A DNA stretch of 63,055 bases. Origin: an uncultured Bifidobacterium sp. (GTDB lineage: Bacteria > Actinomycetota > Actinomycetes > Actinomycetales > Bifidobacteriaceae). Positions 8,476 to 17,968 of this stretch are shown piece by piece. The position numbers and the translations under genes were made by a program. Location: assembly GCF_959020145.1 (NCBI RefSeq), contig NZ_CAUEQY010000011.1, positions 1 to 63,055 of the forward strand, in the 5' to 3' direction. The notes beneath the pieces were generated by a model, which worked only from the letters and a program-made list of their open reading frames with translations, ran no database searches and was not told the origin of the DNA. The number at the start of each line of letters is the position of its first letter. The stretch's first letter is position 1.

Positions 8476-10020
8476 TCACTGGCGGCCGGAGTAGTTCGGA
8501 GCTTCGGCGGTCATGACGATGTCGTGCGGATGGGATTCGCGCAAGCCAGCGTCGGTGATACGGATGAAACGGCCACGTTCCGGCATTTCGGCGATGTTGT
8601 GAGCGCCGATGTAGAACATGGACTGGTGCAGGCCACCGATCATCTGGTACAGCACTGCGTTCAGCGGTCCGCGGTACGGCACTTCGCCTTCAACGCCTTC
8701 CGGAACGACCTTGTCGTTAGAGGTGACGTCGGCCTGGAAGTAGCGATCCTTGGAGTAGGACTTCTTGCCACGCGGAGCCATGGCGCCGAGGGAGCCCATG
8801 CCACGGTACAGCTTGTACTGCTTGCCGTGCAGCAGCACCTTCTCACCCGGAGCTTCCTCGCAGCCTGCGAGGGTGCCGCCGAGCATGACGGTGGAGGCAC
8901 CGGCAACCAGAGCCTTGGCGATGTCGCCGGAGTAGTGAATGCCACCGTCGGCGATGCACGGCACGCCAGCGGCACGGCAGGCCTGAGCGGCCTCGTACAC
9001 TGCGGTGAGCTGCGGCACACCGACACCGGCCACCACGCGGGTGGTGCAGATGGAGCCTGGGCCCACGCCGACCTTGACTGCGTCAACACCGGCGTCGATC
9101 ATGGCCTGAGCGCCCTGACGGGTGGCCACGTTACCGCCGATGATGTCAACGCCCTTGAACGCGGAATCGGACTTCAGACGGCGAATCATGTCGAGAGCCA
9201 GCTTGGCCTCACCGTTGGCGGTGTCGACCACGAGCACGTCCACGCCGGCTTCCATCAGAGCGGAAGCACGGTTGTAGGCGTCACCCAGGAAGCCGATGCC
9301 GGCGGCAACGCGCAGACGACCCTGTTCGTCCTTGGTGGCGTCCGGATACTGCTCGGTCTTCACGAAGTCCTTCACGGTGATCAAGCCGGTGAGGCGGCCT
9401 TCATCGTCAACCAGCGGCAGCTTCTCGACCTTGTGCTTGGCCAGCAGGTCGTGGGCGTCTTCCTTGGAGATGTTGGACGGGCCGGTGATGAGGTTCTCGC
9501 GGGTCATGACCTCGGAAACCTTGAGCCGGTCGTAATCCTCGGAGGCGATGAAACGCATGTCGCGGTTGGTGATGATGCCGACGAGCTTGTTGTCGTTGTC
9601 AACGACCGGCAGACCGGAGATATGGAAACGGCCGCACAGCTTGTCGAGATCAGCCAGCGTCACATCCGGGCTGACGGTCAACGGATCGTTGATCATACCG
9701 GATTCGGAGCGCTTGACGATGTCAACCTGAGCGGCTTGGTCGTCGATGGAAAGATTGCGGTGCAGCACGCCGATGCCGCCATTACGAGCCATGGCAATGG
9801 CCATGTCGGACTCGGTGACGGTGTCCATTGCGGCGGAGATCGCCGGGACCTTCATCGTGATGTTGCGGGTCAGATGGGTGGTGGTGTCCACTTCGGACGG
9901 AATGACATCCGTCTCGTTCGGCAGCAGCAGCACATCGTCATAGGCGAGGCCAAGCTGTGCGAAAATCGGAGGAAGTGGAGCGTACGTGGAATCTGCATTC
10001 ATATCAGGAATTGTAGCCAT
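8476..10020 (-). CDS. guaB: inosine-5'-monophosphate dehydrogenase
   Basis: Converts IMP to XMP with NAD, the committed step to GMP. The 514-residue protein has the standard layout: N-terminal barrel segment, two CBS domains (about residues 110-230), then the catalytic loop GPGSICTTR with the active-site Cys near residue 325. The GMGSLGAM flap segment and the C-terminal barrel part follow. The conserved DDVLLLP motif sits near residue 30, which supports the ATG at 10020. The gene is monocistronic, with a hairpin after it. Hpt, the hypoxanthine salvage enzyme that makes its IMP substrate, is encoded at 51615. Confidence 0.97.
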   Translation of the reverse strand: MATIPDMNADSTYAPLPPIFAQLGLAYDDVLLLPNETDVIPSEVDTTTHLTRNITMKVPAISAAMDTVTESDMAIAMARNGGIGVLHRNLSIDDQAAQVDIVKRSESGMINDPLTVSPDVTLADLDKLCGRFHISGLPVVDNDNKLVGIITNRDMRFIASEDYDRLKVSEVMTRENLITGPSNISKEDAHDLLAKHKVEKLPLVDDEGRLTGLITVKDFVKTEQYPDATKDEQGRLRVAAGIGFLGDAYNRASALMEAGVDVLVVDTANGEAKLALDMIRRLKSDSAFKGVDIIGGNVATRQGAQAMIDAGVDAVKVGVGPGSICTTRVVAGVGVPQLTAVYEAAQACRAAGVPCIADGGIHYSGDIAKALVAGASTVMLGGTLAGCEEAPGEKVLLHGKQYKLYRGMGSLGAMAPRGKKSYSKDRYFQADVTSNDKVVPEGVEGEVPYRGPLNAVLYQMIGGLHQSMFYIGAHNIAEMPERGRFIRITDAGLRESHPHDIVMTAEAPNYSGRQ

Positions 10021-10124
10021 AGACCCACTATATGAACGCGGGCTGACTTACCGCGACACGGCAGAACAAGCGGCAAACAAGGGTGTTACGAAAGTTAACT
10101 AATACCGCAAGGCAAAGCGTTTAA

Positions 10125-11285
10125 TCAGTTTTTCCGACGCTTCGACGACCGCACCGACGCATGTCCTCCGCCATCCGCAGCATCCTCCTCCAGCATCTCG
10201 GGAATCCTATGCTTCACATACGGATACATGGTGGCGACGGTCAGCACCACGGCCGCAATCAGGAATCCAACAAGCACGTATTGGGCCTTGAAAAACAGCG
10301 TCATAATCGAGCCGAACGCGATCAGTGCCGCCCAACCCCACAGAATCAGCACAGCCCCCTGCACGGAATGACCGATGCGCAGCATGCGATGATGCAAGTG
10401 CATGCGGTCCGGATGCATCGGAGACTGTCCCTTGCGCAAGCGGCGCACAATCGCAAGACACATGTCGAGAATCGGCAGGAACAATACCAGAATCGGCAGC
10501 AGAATCGGCATGAACACCGGCAAGTAAATGCTGGCATGAATACTGGCCGGGTCAAGGCGGCCCGTCATCACAATCGACGCGCACGTGATCAAATAGCCGA
10601 GCAGCATGGAACCGGAGTCTCCCATGAACAGCTTCGCCGGATGCCAGTTGTGCATCAAAAAGCCCACGCACATGCCGACCATGGCAATGTCGATCAATGT
10701 CGCCATCGAAGCGTACGAAGGCGAGTTGCGGGCGATGATGTATGAATAAATGGCGAATGCGATGCCGCCGATCGCCACAATGCCCGACGACAGACCGTCC
10801 AACCCATCCACGAAATTGACCGCATTGATGGACGCGACGATCAAAAACGCGGTGATGGCCATCGACAGGCTCGGCGACGCCGTCACCAACGAGCCAAGCG
10901 GAAGCGAAATGATCTGCAGACCGCCCCATGCCACGAACACGGAAATCAACAGCTGACCGGCAAGCTTGAGCATCCAATCAAGATCCCACAAGTCGTCGGC
11001 CATGCCAAGCAGACTGATCATAATGGCGCCGGCGAGAATCACCCACGCCTGTTGCGATTGCGCGAACAATCCTTGAATGAACGGAATGCGGGATGCGAAC
11101 AGCATCGACACGGTGAAACCGATCAGCATGCCCAAACCACCCAGTCGCGGTGTCGGAATGGTATGCACGTCTCGCGCACGCACTTCGCCGACGGCGCCGA
11201 TCTCAATGGCGATATGGCGAATCAACGGCGTGATCAAATAGGTGACGCCGCCAGCAATCGCAGCAATGAACAGATAGATTCTCAT
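10125..11285 (-). CDS. WecA/TagO-type undecaprenyl-phosphate sugar-1-phosphate transferase
   Basis: An integral membrane enzyme of the MraY/WecA family that moves a HexNAc-1-phosphate from a UDP-sugar to undecaprenyl phosphate, starting a lipid-linked cell-wall polymer. About ten hydrophobic segments are visible. Family motifs are present: the DD pair in GMADDLWDLDW (about residue 95), NAVNFVDGLDGLSSG (about 155-170), FMGDSGSMLLGY (about 220) and the loop-5 histidine cluster HPDRMHLHHRML (about 305). The C-terminus is long, basic and cytoplasmic. Its ATG overlaps the tsaC stop by 4 bp, so translation is probably coupled. The prfA-prmC-tsaC-wecA order is common in actinobacteria. Confidence 0.92.
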   Translation of the reverse strand: MRIYLFIAAIAGGVTYLITPLIRHIAIEIGAVGEVRARDVHTIPTPRLGGLGMLIGFTVSMLFASRIPFIQGLFAQSQQAWVILAGAIMISLLGMADDLWDLDWMLKLAGQLLISVFVAWGGLQIISLPLGSLVTASPSLSMAITAFLIVASINAVNFVDGLDGLSSGIVAIGGIAFAIYSYIIARNSPSYASMATLIDIAMVGMCVGFLMHNWHPAKLFMGDSGSMLLGYLITCASIVMTGRLDPASIHASIYLPVFMPILLPILVLFLPILDMCLAIVRRLRKGQSPMHPDRMHLHHRMLRIGHSVQGAVLILWGWAALIAFGSIMTLFFKAQYVLVGFLIAAVVLTVATMYPYVKHRIPEMLEEDAADGGGHASVRSSKRRKN

Positions 11286-11944
11286 ACGCCCAAAGCACCG
11301 CCATTCAACGTCAAGGCCTTTCGGATAACCGGCTCGTGAATCACTCCCTCTCGAAGAATCGCAATGCCATCACGCCCATGAGGGTCAGCCGCCACAACCG
11401 TGGAAGCCACATGACCGGGAGTCGCTCCCCCGTCCAAATACAAATCAACCGCATCGCCAAGCGCCTGCACGGCCTCGTCAACGGTTTGCGCGCTTTCATC
11501 GCCGGAACGGTTGGCACTGGTGGCGGCCAACGGTCCGGTAGCGCGCAGCACACGCAAGGCGGCCGCGGAATTCGGAATGCGCACGCCCTGCGTGACCTTG
11601 CCGGTGGCGGGATCGGTACGTACCGTGGCGAGCGTGCAATCGTTATCGGCCACGGCGATCGGAGAGAACGCGCCCGGCATGAACATGGCGGACAGGCGGT
11701 TCAGCGGCACCGGCAGATCCAAATGCAGCTTCTCCATGCTTTCAATAGACGGCAATAGCACTTGCAACGACTTGTATTTCGGTCGTTGCTTCGCCGCGAA
11801 CACCTTGCGGATCGCCTCAATGTTGCGCGGATCGCACGCAACGCCGTAGACCGTGTCCGTAGGAATCACAATCAATCCGCCGTCACGTACGATTTCGACA
11901 GCCTGGGCAAGGGATTCGTCTGAAATAGCGCGAATCTCGCTCAT
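11282..11944 (-). CDS. tsaC: L-threonylcarbamoyladenylate synthase (Sua5/YrdC family)
   Basis: Makes threonylcarbamoyl-AMP for the t6A37 modification of ANN-reading tRNAs. The YrdC fold is clear: IPTDTVYGVACD near residue 30, the KQRPKYKSLQVLL segment, GVRIPNSAAA, and TSANRSGDES near residue 145. The ATG at 11944 was preferred to an in-frame start at 11998 because GGGAGGTG sits at the proper distance before it. The shorter protein has 220 residues and begins MSEIRAISDES. It overlaps the downstream transferase gene by 4 bp. Upstream lies the liv operon, which separates it from its usual neighbour prmC. Confidence 0.93.
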   Translation of the reverse strand: MSEIRAISDESLAQAVEIVRDGGLIVIPTDTVYGVACDPRNIEAIRKVFAAKQRPKYKSLQVLLPSIESMEKLHLDLPVPLNRLSAMFMPGAFSPIAVADNDCTLATVRTDPATGKVTQGVRIPNSAAALRVLRATGPLAATSANRSGDESAQTVDEAVQALGDAVDLYLDGGATPGHVASTVVAADPHGRDGIAILREGVIHEPVIRKALTLNGGALGV

Positions 11945-12015
11945 GACACCTCCCTTTTCGGCTTGCTGACCCCACCATTGTAAGGCAGGATTCTTCAACT
12001 GCGTTGAAACTGACC

Positions 12016-12720
12016 TTATGCGCCCAGATACGCCTTGCGCACCTGCTCGTTGTCCATCAGCTCCTTGGCGTCGCCTTCCATGGTGATGCGCCCGGTTTCG
12101 AGCACATACGCACGATCGGCGATCGACAGGGCCATATTCGCGTTCTGTTCGACCAGCAGCACGGTAATGCCCTGATCGTGCAGCTTGCGAATAATGGCGA
12201 AGATCTCTTTGACGAGTTTCGGAGACAGTCCCATCGACGGCTCGTCCATCAGAATCGTGTTCGGGTGGCTCATCAGGGCGCGGCCCATCGCCAGCATCTG
12301 CTGTTCGCCGCCGGAAAGCGTGCCCGCCTTCTGGTTGCGGCGTTCCTTCAGGCGTGGGAACATGTCGAACACCATGGCAAGATCGTCCGCCATGTGAGAC
12401 CGGTCTTTGAGACTGAACGCGCCCATTTCAAGGTTTTCCTGCACGCTCATGCGCGTGAACACGTGGCGTCCTTCGGGAATATGCGCCATGCCGAGGGTCA
12501 CGATCTTATTGTTCGGCGTTTTCAGCAGGTCCACGCCGTTGAACAGCACCTCGCCGGAAACCGCCGGAGTAAGACCTGTGATGGTATGCAATGTCGTGGT
12601 TTTGCCAGCACCGTTCGCACCGATCAGCGACACGATCTCGCCGTCGTTCACCGTCAGACTGATGTTTTTGACCGCTTCGATGGCACCGTAGGAGACGGAA
12701 AGATTCTTGATCTGTAGCAT
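12016..12720 (-). CDS. livF: branched-chain amino acid ABC transporter ATP-binding protein LivF
   Basis: The second ATPase of a LIV-type importer (234 residues). Walker A is GANGAGKTT (about residues 34-42), the ABC signature is LSGGEQQML, and Walker B is ILMDEPSMGLSP with the H-loop position around LLVEQN. The last points mark the LivF family, in which the H-loop His is replaced by Gln. It starts at the last base of livG's stop (position 12720 is shared), so the genes are coupled. It is the final gene of livKHMGF, and a 70-bp gap separates it from tsaC. Confidence 0.95.
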   Translation of the reverse strand: MLQIKNLSVSYGAIEAVKNISLTVNDGEIVSLIGANGAGKTTTLHTITGLTPAVSGEVLFNGVDLLKTPNNKIVTLGMAHIPEGRHVFTRMSVQENLEMGAFSLKDRSHMADDLAMVFDMFPRLKERRNQKAGTLSGGEQQMLAMGRALMSHPNTILMDEPSMGLSPKLVKEIFAIIRKLHDQGITVLLVEQNANMALSIADRAYVLETGRITMEGDAKELMDNEQVRKAYLGA

Positions 12721-13541
12721 CAGGAGTCTTTCCTTTCGGTCGTTTCAGACGTTTCGACGGCATTGTTTTCAGCATCGTCCGCACCAAGATATGCGGAGAT
12801 GACCTGCGGATTGTTGGCGATTTCCTCTGGCGTTCCGGAGGCGATGGTACGCCCGTAATCAAGCACTTGAATACGCTGGCACACGTTCATCACCAGGCTC
12901 ATATCATGTTCGATCAGCAGAATGGCGATGCCGAAACGGTCGCGGATCGTGTTGATGCAGTTCAGCAGATCCTCGGTTTCCGTAGGATTCATGCCTGCCG
13001 CAGGCTCGTCAAGCAACAGCAGTTTCATGCCGGTCGCCAACGCTCGTGCGATTTCCAGCTTACGTTGCGCTCCATACGGCAGATTCGCGGCTTCGGTTTC
13101 GGCCAATCCTTCCAGTCCGAAAATACGCAGCAGGTCTATGGCTTTGGCATGCATGTCGCGTTCCTGCTTCCAGAAGGTCGGCGTGCGGAAGATCGCACCG
13201 CCCAGCCGGTAGGTGAAGGATTCGTTGAACGCCACAAGCACGTTCTCTTCGACCGTCATTTGATCGAACAGTCGAATGTTTTGGAAGGTTCTTGCGATTC
13301 CCGCACGCACGACCTGATACGTTTTCTTACCGTTCATGCGTTTGCCGTCGAGGAAGAACTCACCTTCCGTGGGCTGGTAAACGCCGGTCAGCAGGTTGAA
13401 CACAGTGGTCTTGCCTGCGCCGTTCGGCCCGATCAGACCGACAAGTTCGCCCGCATTGATGGTCATGTTGAAGTCGGATACGGCTTTGAGGCCTCCGAAG
13501 GTGATGCCGAGATGCTCGGCCTTCAGAATCGGCTCGCTCAT
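12720..13541 (-). CDS. livG: branched-chain amino acid ABC transporter ATP-binding protein LivG
   Basis: The first ATPase of the LIV importer, 273 residues. Walker A is GPNGAGKTT (about residues 36-44). The family-specific GIARTFQNIRLF stretch carries the Q-loop. The signature region is PYGAQRKLEIARAL, followed by Walker B LLLDEPAAGMNPTE and the H-loop IEHDM. The C-terminal end is a Ser/Thr/Glu-rich tail beyond the usual LivG length. Its start overlaps the livM stop by 4 bp. With LivF it should energise import of leucine, isoleucine and valine, or related amino acids or amides; the substrate is inferred from the family. Confidence 0.95.
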   Translation of the reverse strand: MSEPILKAEHLGITFGGLKAVSDFNMTINAGELVGLIGPNGAGKTTVFNLLTGVYQPTEGEFFLDGKRMNGKKTYQVVRAGIARTFQNIRLFDQMTVEENVLVAFNESFTYRLGGAIFRTPTFWKQERDMHAKAIDLLRIFGLEGLAETEAANLPYGAQRKLEIARALATGMKLLLLDEPAAGMNPTETEDLLNCINTIRDRFGIAILLIEHDMSLVMNVCQRIQVLDYGRTIASGTPEEIANNPQVISAYLGADDAENNAVETSETTERKDS

Positions 13542-14671
13542 GCCTGCACCTCCTTGTCTTCGCTGGATGTGTTGATTTCGCTAGATGCGGTAGTCTCGCC
13601 GGTTTCCTTGGTTTTCTTAGATGCCGATTGAGACGCACCCGATTTGCCGTGCATCTTCACGCGTACCGGATAGAACCACTTGTTGACGAATTTCGGCAGC
13701 GAGAACTCCCAATTGCCGAACAATCCCTGCGGACGGAACACCATGATGATCACCAGCACCACCGAATACACGAGCATGCGGTATGCGGAGAACGCACGCA
13801 GCAATTCCGGCAAAATCGTCAGACCAACCGCGGCGACAATGGAACCCGTCAGCGAACCCATACCGCCGAACACCACCATGATCACGTAATTGATCGACTG
13901 CAGCCAACCGGCCATGCTTGGCGTGAGCGCACCGATATATTGCGCGAAAATACCACCCGCAATACCCGCGAAGAACGCGGAAATCGCAAAAACGAGCACT
14001 TTCATATAGGTGATGTTGATGCCGGAAGCGCCAGCCGCGATCTCATCATCACGAATCGCCTTGACCGCACGACCATAACGGGAACGCGCGAACATGAACA
14101 ACAGCACCACGGTCACGACGGTGATACAGAACACCACATACAGATTGGCGAGACGGTCGATGCCGATCAGTGCCTGCCCCTGCTGGCCGTCCGCAAGTCC
14201 CTTGCCGCCGGCCACTTTCAGATTCTGGATGATCACACGAATGATCTCACCGAAACCAAGCGTGATAATCGCAAGATAATCGCCGTGCAAACGCAATGCC
14301 GGAATGCCGACAAGCACACCGAACACACATGCCACCACACCGCCGACGAACGTGACCAGCAGGAAACGCACCGTATCATCCATCTGAACGCCGTTGGCAA
14401 CCAGCAGCTTGCTCATCAACGCGGCGGAATATGCGCCGATCGCCTCGAAACCGCAGCAGCCGAGCGTAAGCTGTCCGAGCACACCGATCGTCAGATTCAA
14501 CGACGTGGTCATGATCACCGCAATGCAGCAAGTCATGAGAATACCCTTGACATACAGGGAAATAGCGCCCGTTTCACATACCGCAACAAGAATGCCGAAC
14601 AGCACAAGCACGCCAATGGCACACAATGCATACGATTGCTTCGTGGAAAGCATTGATTTCTTCATAATCAC
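13538..14671 (-). CDS. livM: branched-chain amino acid ABC transporter permease LivM
   Basis: Membrane subunit of the LIV importer, 377 residues with about nine to ten hydrophobic helices. The conserved permease signature GRAVKAIRDDEIAAGASGI (about residue 205) contacts the ATPase, and the family stretch HGDYLAIITLGFGEIIRV lies near residue 130. The C-terminal 45 residues are a charged, Ser/Thr/Glu-rich tail (SGASQSASKKTKETGETT) unusual for the family and probably cytoplasmic. A similar tail ends LivG. The gene overlaps livH upstream and livG downstream by 4 bp each. Confidence 0.94.
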   Translation of the reverse strand: MIMKKSMLSTKQSYALCAIGVLVLFGILVAVCETGAISLYVKGILMTCCIAVIMTTSLNLTIGVLGQLTLGCCGFEAIGAYSAALMSKLLVANGVQMDDTVRFLLVTFVGGVVACVFGVLVGIPALRLHGDYLAIITLGFGEIIRVIIQNLKVAGGKGLADGQQGQALIGIDRLANLYVVFCITVVTVVLLFMFARSRYGRAVKAIRDDEIAAGASGINITYMKVLVFAISAFFAGIAGGIFAQYIGALTPSMAGWLQSINYVIMVVFGGMGSLTGSIVAAVGLTILPELLRAFSAYRMLVYSVVLVIIMVFRPQGLFGNWEFSLPKFVNKWFYPVRVKMHGKSGASQSASKKTKETGETTASSEINTSSEDKEVQA

Positions 14672-15597
14672 ACCTTCTCGCTTTCCGGCTCGCCCATCAG
14701 ACCGGACGGCTTGACCAGCAGCACGATGATGAGAATGCCGAACACAATGGCGTCGGAGAACGCCGACGTGATCACACCGGCCGTAATCGTACCGATATAC
14801 GCCTTGGTAAGACTCTCGGCCACGCCGATCAGCAAGCCACCGACCATAGCGCCCGGAATGGAACCGATGCCGCCAAGCACCGCGGCGACGAACGCTTTCA
14901 AGCCCAGCATGGCACCCATCATCGGAGAGACCTGCGGGTAGGAAATGCAGTACATAAGCGCCGCCACCGCAGCCAGGCCGGAGCCGATGGCGAAGGTCAA
15001 CGTGATGGTGGAGTTCACGTTGATGCCCATCAGAATCGACGCTTCCTTGTCTTCGGACACCGCACGCATGGCCTTGCCCTGCTTGGTGAGGGAGACGAAC
15101 AGCTGCAACGCGACCATGATGGCGATGCCGAGCAGCACCGTTATGATGGTCGCTCCGTCGATTTTGAGTTTGCCAAGCACCAGCGTTGGAATTTCAACGA
15201 TGGTTGGCACGGTCTGATAATCAGCGCCGAACAGCGCCTGGGAGCCGTTTTCAAGCAGCAGGCTCATGGCGATCGCAGTGATCAGCGCCGTCATATTATT
15301 GCCTTTTTCACGCACCGGCTTGTACGCGGCCCTTTCCACGATAATACCCACCGCCACGCACACAAGCACCGCCGGAATCACGGCGAACCATGCGGGCAGA
15401 CCGCAGGCGATAATGAACGGAATGGTAAGCATCAGCGCGTAGGAGCCGACCATGATGAAGTCGCCGTGCGCGAAATTGATCAGTCGGATGATGCCGTACA
15501 CCATGGTGTAGCCGAGGGCCACAAGCGAATACACGCTGCCGATTTTCAGACCGTTGAAGATCTGACCGATGAACATAATGACCGAATCGCTCATCAT
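14668..15597 (-). CDS. livH: branched-chain amino acid ABC transporter permease LivH
   Basis: Second membrane subunit of the LIV importer, 309 residues. The N-terminal GLKIGSVYSLVALGYTMVYG and INFAHGDFIMVGSY segments are diagnostic of LivH. The cytoplasmic loop GKAMRAVSEDKEASILMGI (about residue 175) holds the ATPase contact. About eight helices are visible. An ATG at 15597 has GAAAGGAGGG upstream, a very strong ribosome binding site. It follows livK after about 60 bp without a clear terminator. Confidence 0.94.
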   Translation of the reverse strand: MMSDSVIMFIGQIFNGLKIGSVYSLVALGYTMVYGIIRLINFAHGDFIMVGSYALMLTIPFIIACGLPAWFAVIPAVLVCVAVGIIVERAAYKPVREKGNNMTALITAIAMSLLLENGSQALFGADYQTVPTIVEIPTLVLGKLKIDGATIITVLLGIAIMVALQLFVSLTKQGKAMRAVSEDKEASILMGINVNSTITLTFAIGSGLAAVAALMYCISYPQVSPMMGAMLGLKAFVAAVLGGIGSIPGAMVGGLLIGVAESLTKAYIGTITAGVITSAFSDAIVFGILIIVLLVKPSGLMGEPESEKV

Positions 15598-15660
15598 CCC
15601 TCCTTTCTTGTTGTTTCGTCAGTTGAAGTCTTGTTTTTCTTGATTCCTCGCGTTTTTTCG

Positions 15661-16857
15661 CTATTTCGCCGGCTGGATGGTGTCTTTGTATGTCGGTTCG
15701 CCGTCGCTCATTTCCAGCACAATCACCGATTTCTTCGGAGAACCATGCTTGTCGAGCGTGAATGCGCCGGTCACGCCGGAGAAGCTCATACCTGCGATGG
15801 CGTTGCGAATATCGGCACGAGTGGCGTTTTCACCGGCTTGTTCGATGGCCCGCTTGAACATGTAGACGGAATCGTAACCGAGCGCGGTGAAGGTGTTCGG
15901 CGATTCGCCGTTATTGGCCTTCTTGTATGAGGTGATGAACTGCTGCACCTTCGTGTTGGACTTGTCATCCGGCGAATAATGCGTGGTGTACAGCACCTTG
16001 TTGTAGTTCGCTTTGTTTCCCGTGGTTTTGAGGCCGTCGTAGCCGTCGGGGCCCATGATGTAGCCCTCATAGCCGACCGCTCGCGTCTGTGGCACAATGT
16101 ACGGGCCAACCGTGGAATAGTAGTACGGCGCATATAGGAATTCCGCACCAGAAGCTTCGATTTTCTGCAGCTGCGACGAGTATTCGGTATCGTCGGCGCT
16201 AGAGGAATTCTCTTCCGCCACCACGTCGAGTCCGTTCTTCTTCGCCGCCGCGACAAAAGCCTTGCCCACACCAGACGAATACGGATCGCCCGTGCCATAC
16301 AGCACGGCCACTTTCTTGACCTTCAATGTTTCGGCCGCATACTTGGCGGCGATCTCGCCCTGGTAGGAGTCCTTGAAGCAGGTGCGGAACAGGTATCCGC
16401 CCGTTTCCACGGAATCGGCGGTTGCGGCCGGAGCGATGGTCGGCATCTGGTTCTGGTCGGCGAGCGGCGCGACGGCACCGGAGGTTGACGAAATGGTCGG
16501 TCCGAGCACGGCGATCACGTTCTTGTCGCCGGCCAGACGGTTAAAGGCGTTGGATGCCTCGATCACATCACCCTTGTCGTCCATGGATTCCAGTTTGATC
16601 TGTTTGCCGAAGATTCCCCCATCGGCGTTGATTTCCTTGACCGCCAGTTTGAACCCGTTCACTTCGGCTTCGCCATAGGCTGCGGCTGCACCGGAATTGG
16701 TGGTGACCGAGCCGATGGTGATCACATCGTTATCCGCGATGGTGGCGCTCTCATTACTGGTGGCGTACATGTTGCCGCCCGAACAGGCTGTAACACTCAC
16801 TCCCATAACCGCCGCAAGACAGAGTGCGGCCAGTTTTTCGGCATTCTTGATTTTCAC
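15661..16857 (-). CDS. livK: branched-chain amino acid ABC transporter substrate-binding lipoprotein
   Basis: Extracellular ligand-binding lipoprotein of the LIV importer, 398 residues from the GTG at 16857. That start was chosen over an ATG 42 bp upstream because GAAGGAAC precedes it and it gives a clean signal peptide: KIKNAEK, a hydrophobic stretch, then the lipobox VTAC. The mature Cys should be lipidated and anchored outside the membrane. The periplasmic-binding type 1 (Leu/Ile/Val) fold is shown by ITIGSVTTNSGAAAAYG near residue 45, the GPTISSTSGAVAPLADQ stretch and GYDSVYMFKRAIEQAG near the end. It is the first gene of livKHMGF; the family typically binds branched-chain amino acids. 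Confidence 0.93.
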   Translation of the reverse strand: MKIKNAEKLAALCLAAVMGVSVTACSGGNMYATSNESATIADNDVITIGSVTTNSGAAAAYGEAEVNGFKLAVKEINADGGIFGKQIKLESMDDKGDVIEASNAFNRLAGDKNVIAVLGPTISSTSGAVAPLADQNQMPTIAPAATADSVETGGYLFRTCFKDSYQGEIAAKYAAETLKVKKVAVLYGTGDPYSSGVGKAFVAAAKKNGLDVVAEENSSSADDTEYSSQLQKIEASGAEFLYAPYYYSTVGPYIVPQTRAVGYEGYIMGPDGYDGLKTTGNKANYNKVLYTTHYSPDDKSNTKVQQFITSYKKANNGESPNTFTALGYDSVYMFKRAIEQAGENATRADIRNAIAGMSFSGVTGAFTLDKHGSPKKSVIVLEMSDGEPTYKDTIQPAK

Positions 16858-17035
16858 TGCCGTTCCTTCTCTTCTTGTCAGCGCAACCGGACGCCTCATC
16901 TTGTGGATGCTTCCGCAACCGGTATGCTTACCGCTGAACTGGTCTAATGCAATGGTCGGACTTCCAACTGGAACTCTATTGCAACAGAAAAACCACGTTC
17001 CCCTGGAAAAATCTCTTATTCTGAGACGCGTTGCA
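16858..17035 (-). promoter_or_regulatory. livK upstream region
   Basis: The 178 bp between the prmC stop and livK must carry the liv operon promoter. A plausible minus-strand pair is TTGGAAG with TTAGAC about 17 bp further. No terminator hairpin for prmC was identified, so read-through from prfA-prmC cannot be ruled out. Confidence 0.35.
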
Positions 17036-17959
17036 TCACTGCTTTTTCGCGGTCATGTATCGCGGGCGACCTGTGTAATCGTTATGCACCATCACATTGC
17101 TGAATCCATATGACAGCGCGAATGCAGACAATCGTTCACCTTGCGTAATATCGTGTTCCATTACCAGCAAACCGCCGTTTTTCAGCAGTTTTGCGGCACG
17201 GGCGATAATGCGTTCCGGAATAAGCGTGCCATCTGCGGAACCGCCGTATAGCGCAAGATCGGGATCGTAGTCGCGTACTTCCGGTTGCTGCGGAATATCC
17301 GCAAGAGGCACATACGGAGGATTGGTGAGCACGATATCGATCGTGCCGTCCAGCTGGTTCAGCGTCGGCATTTGCGTGGCATCAGCGATTTCCAGATGAT
17401 AGTTGCTGGCGATGCTGGGGTACTTTTTTGCGGTTTCGTTGAGATTGACGCGGGTCCATTGCGCGGTTTGCTCGCTTTTTTCGACCGCCCACACCTCGCT
17501 GCCGGGCACTTCCGTCACGAATGACAGGCCGATTGCGCCGCTTCCCGCGCACAGATCGACCACTTTCGCCGAATACATGCCGTGCTTGGTGATCCAGTCG
17601 ACACCTTCCTGCACCACGAGTTCGGTTTCCTGACGCGGAATGAACACGCCCGGACCAACCTTCAGATCGAGGTAGCGGAAGGGCGCGTGGCCGGTGATAT
17701 GTTGCAGCGGTTCACGCTTGGACCTGCGATCCACCATGGTGTGGAATCGCTTCAACGCAGCGTCTTCACCGCTCTGCTTCGCGCCTTGCTTCGCCAGTTC
17801 GGATGTTTCGCTTCCCATCAGCATGGCCTTGTCGACGGTCTGCAGGTCGACGCCGAATACTTCGGCGGCCAATAATTTGGCATCGTGCTCCGGAGTGTCA
17901 ACACCGGACGCACGCAACATGGCCGAAGCGGATCGCACGAGTTCGAATACGGTAGCCAT
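17036..17959 (-). CDS. prmC: peptide chain release factor N5-glutamine methyltransferase
   Basis: Methylates the Gln of the GGQ motif in release factors RF1 and RF2, using S-adenosylmethionine. The N-terminal helical RF-binding domain covers about residues 1-95. The SAM-binding segment is VVDLCAGSGAIGLSF (about residue 155), and the catalytic signature is LTNPPYVPLAD (about residue 215). At 307 residues it is somewhat longer than E. coli HemK. It follows prfA, which encodes its substrate RF1, with only 9 bp between them. The two are clearly one operon. Confidence 0.95.
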   Translation of the reverse strand: MATVFELVRSASAMLRASGVDTPEHDAKLLAAEVFGVDLQTVDKAMLMGSETSELAKQGAKQSGEDAALKRFHTMVDRRSKREPLQHITGHAPFRYLDLKVGPGVFIPRQETELVVQEGVDWITKHGMYSAKVVDLCAGSGAIGLSFVTEVPGSEVWAVEKSEQTAQWTRVNLNETAKKYPSIASNYHLEIADATQMPTLNQLDGTIDIVLTNPPYVPLADIPQQPEVRDYDPDLALYGGSADGTLIPERIIARAAKLLKNGGLLVMEHDITQGERLSAFALSYGFSNVMVHNDYTGRPRYMTAKKQ

Positions 17960-17968
17960 CGGCCGCCT

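Noticed and set aside
8353..10035. A 560-codon plus-strand open frame
   Set aside because: It is the exact complement region of guaB, whose motifs are unambiguous. The His/Val/Gly-rich translation looks artefactual.
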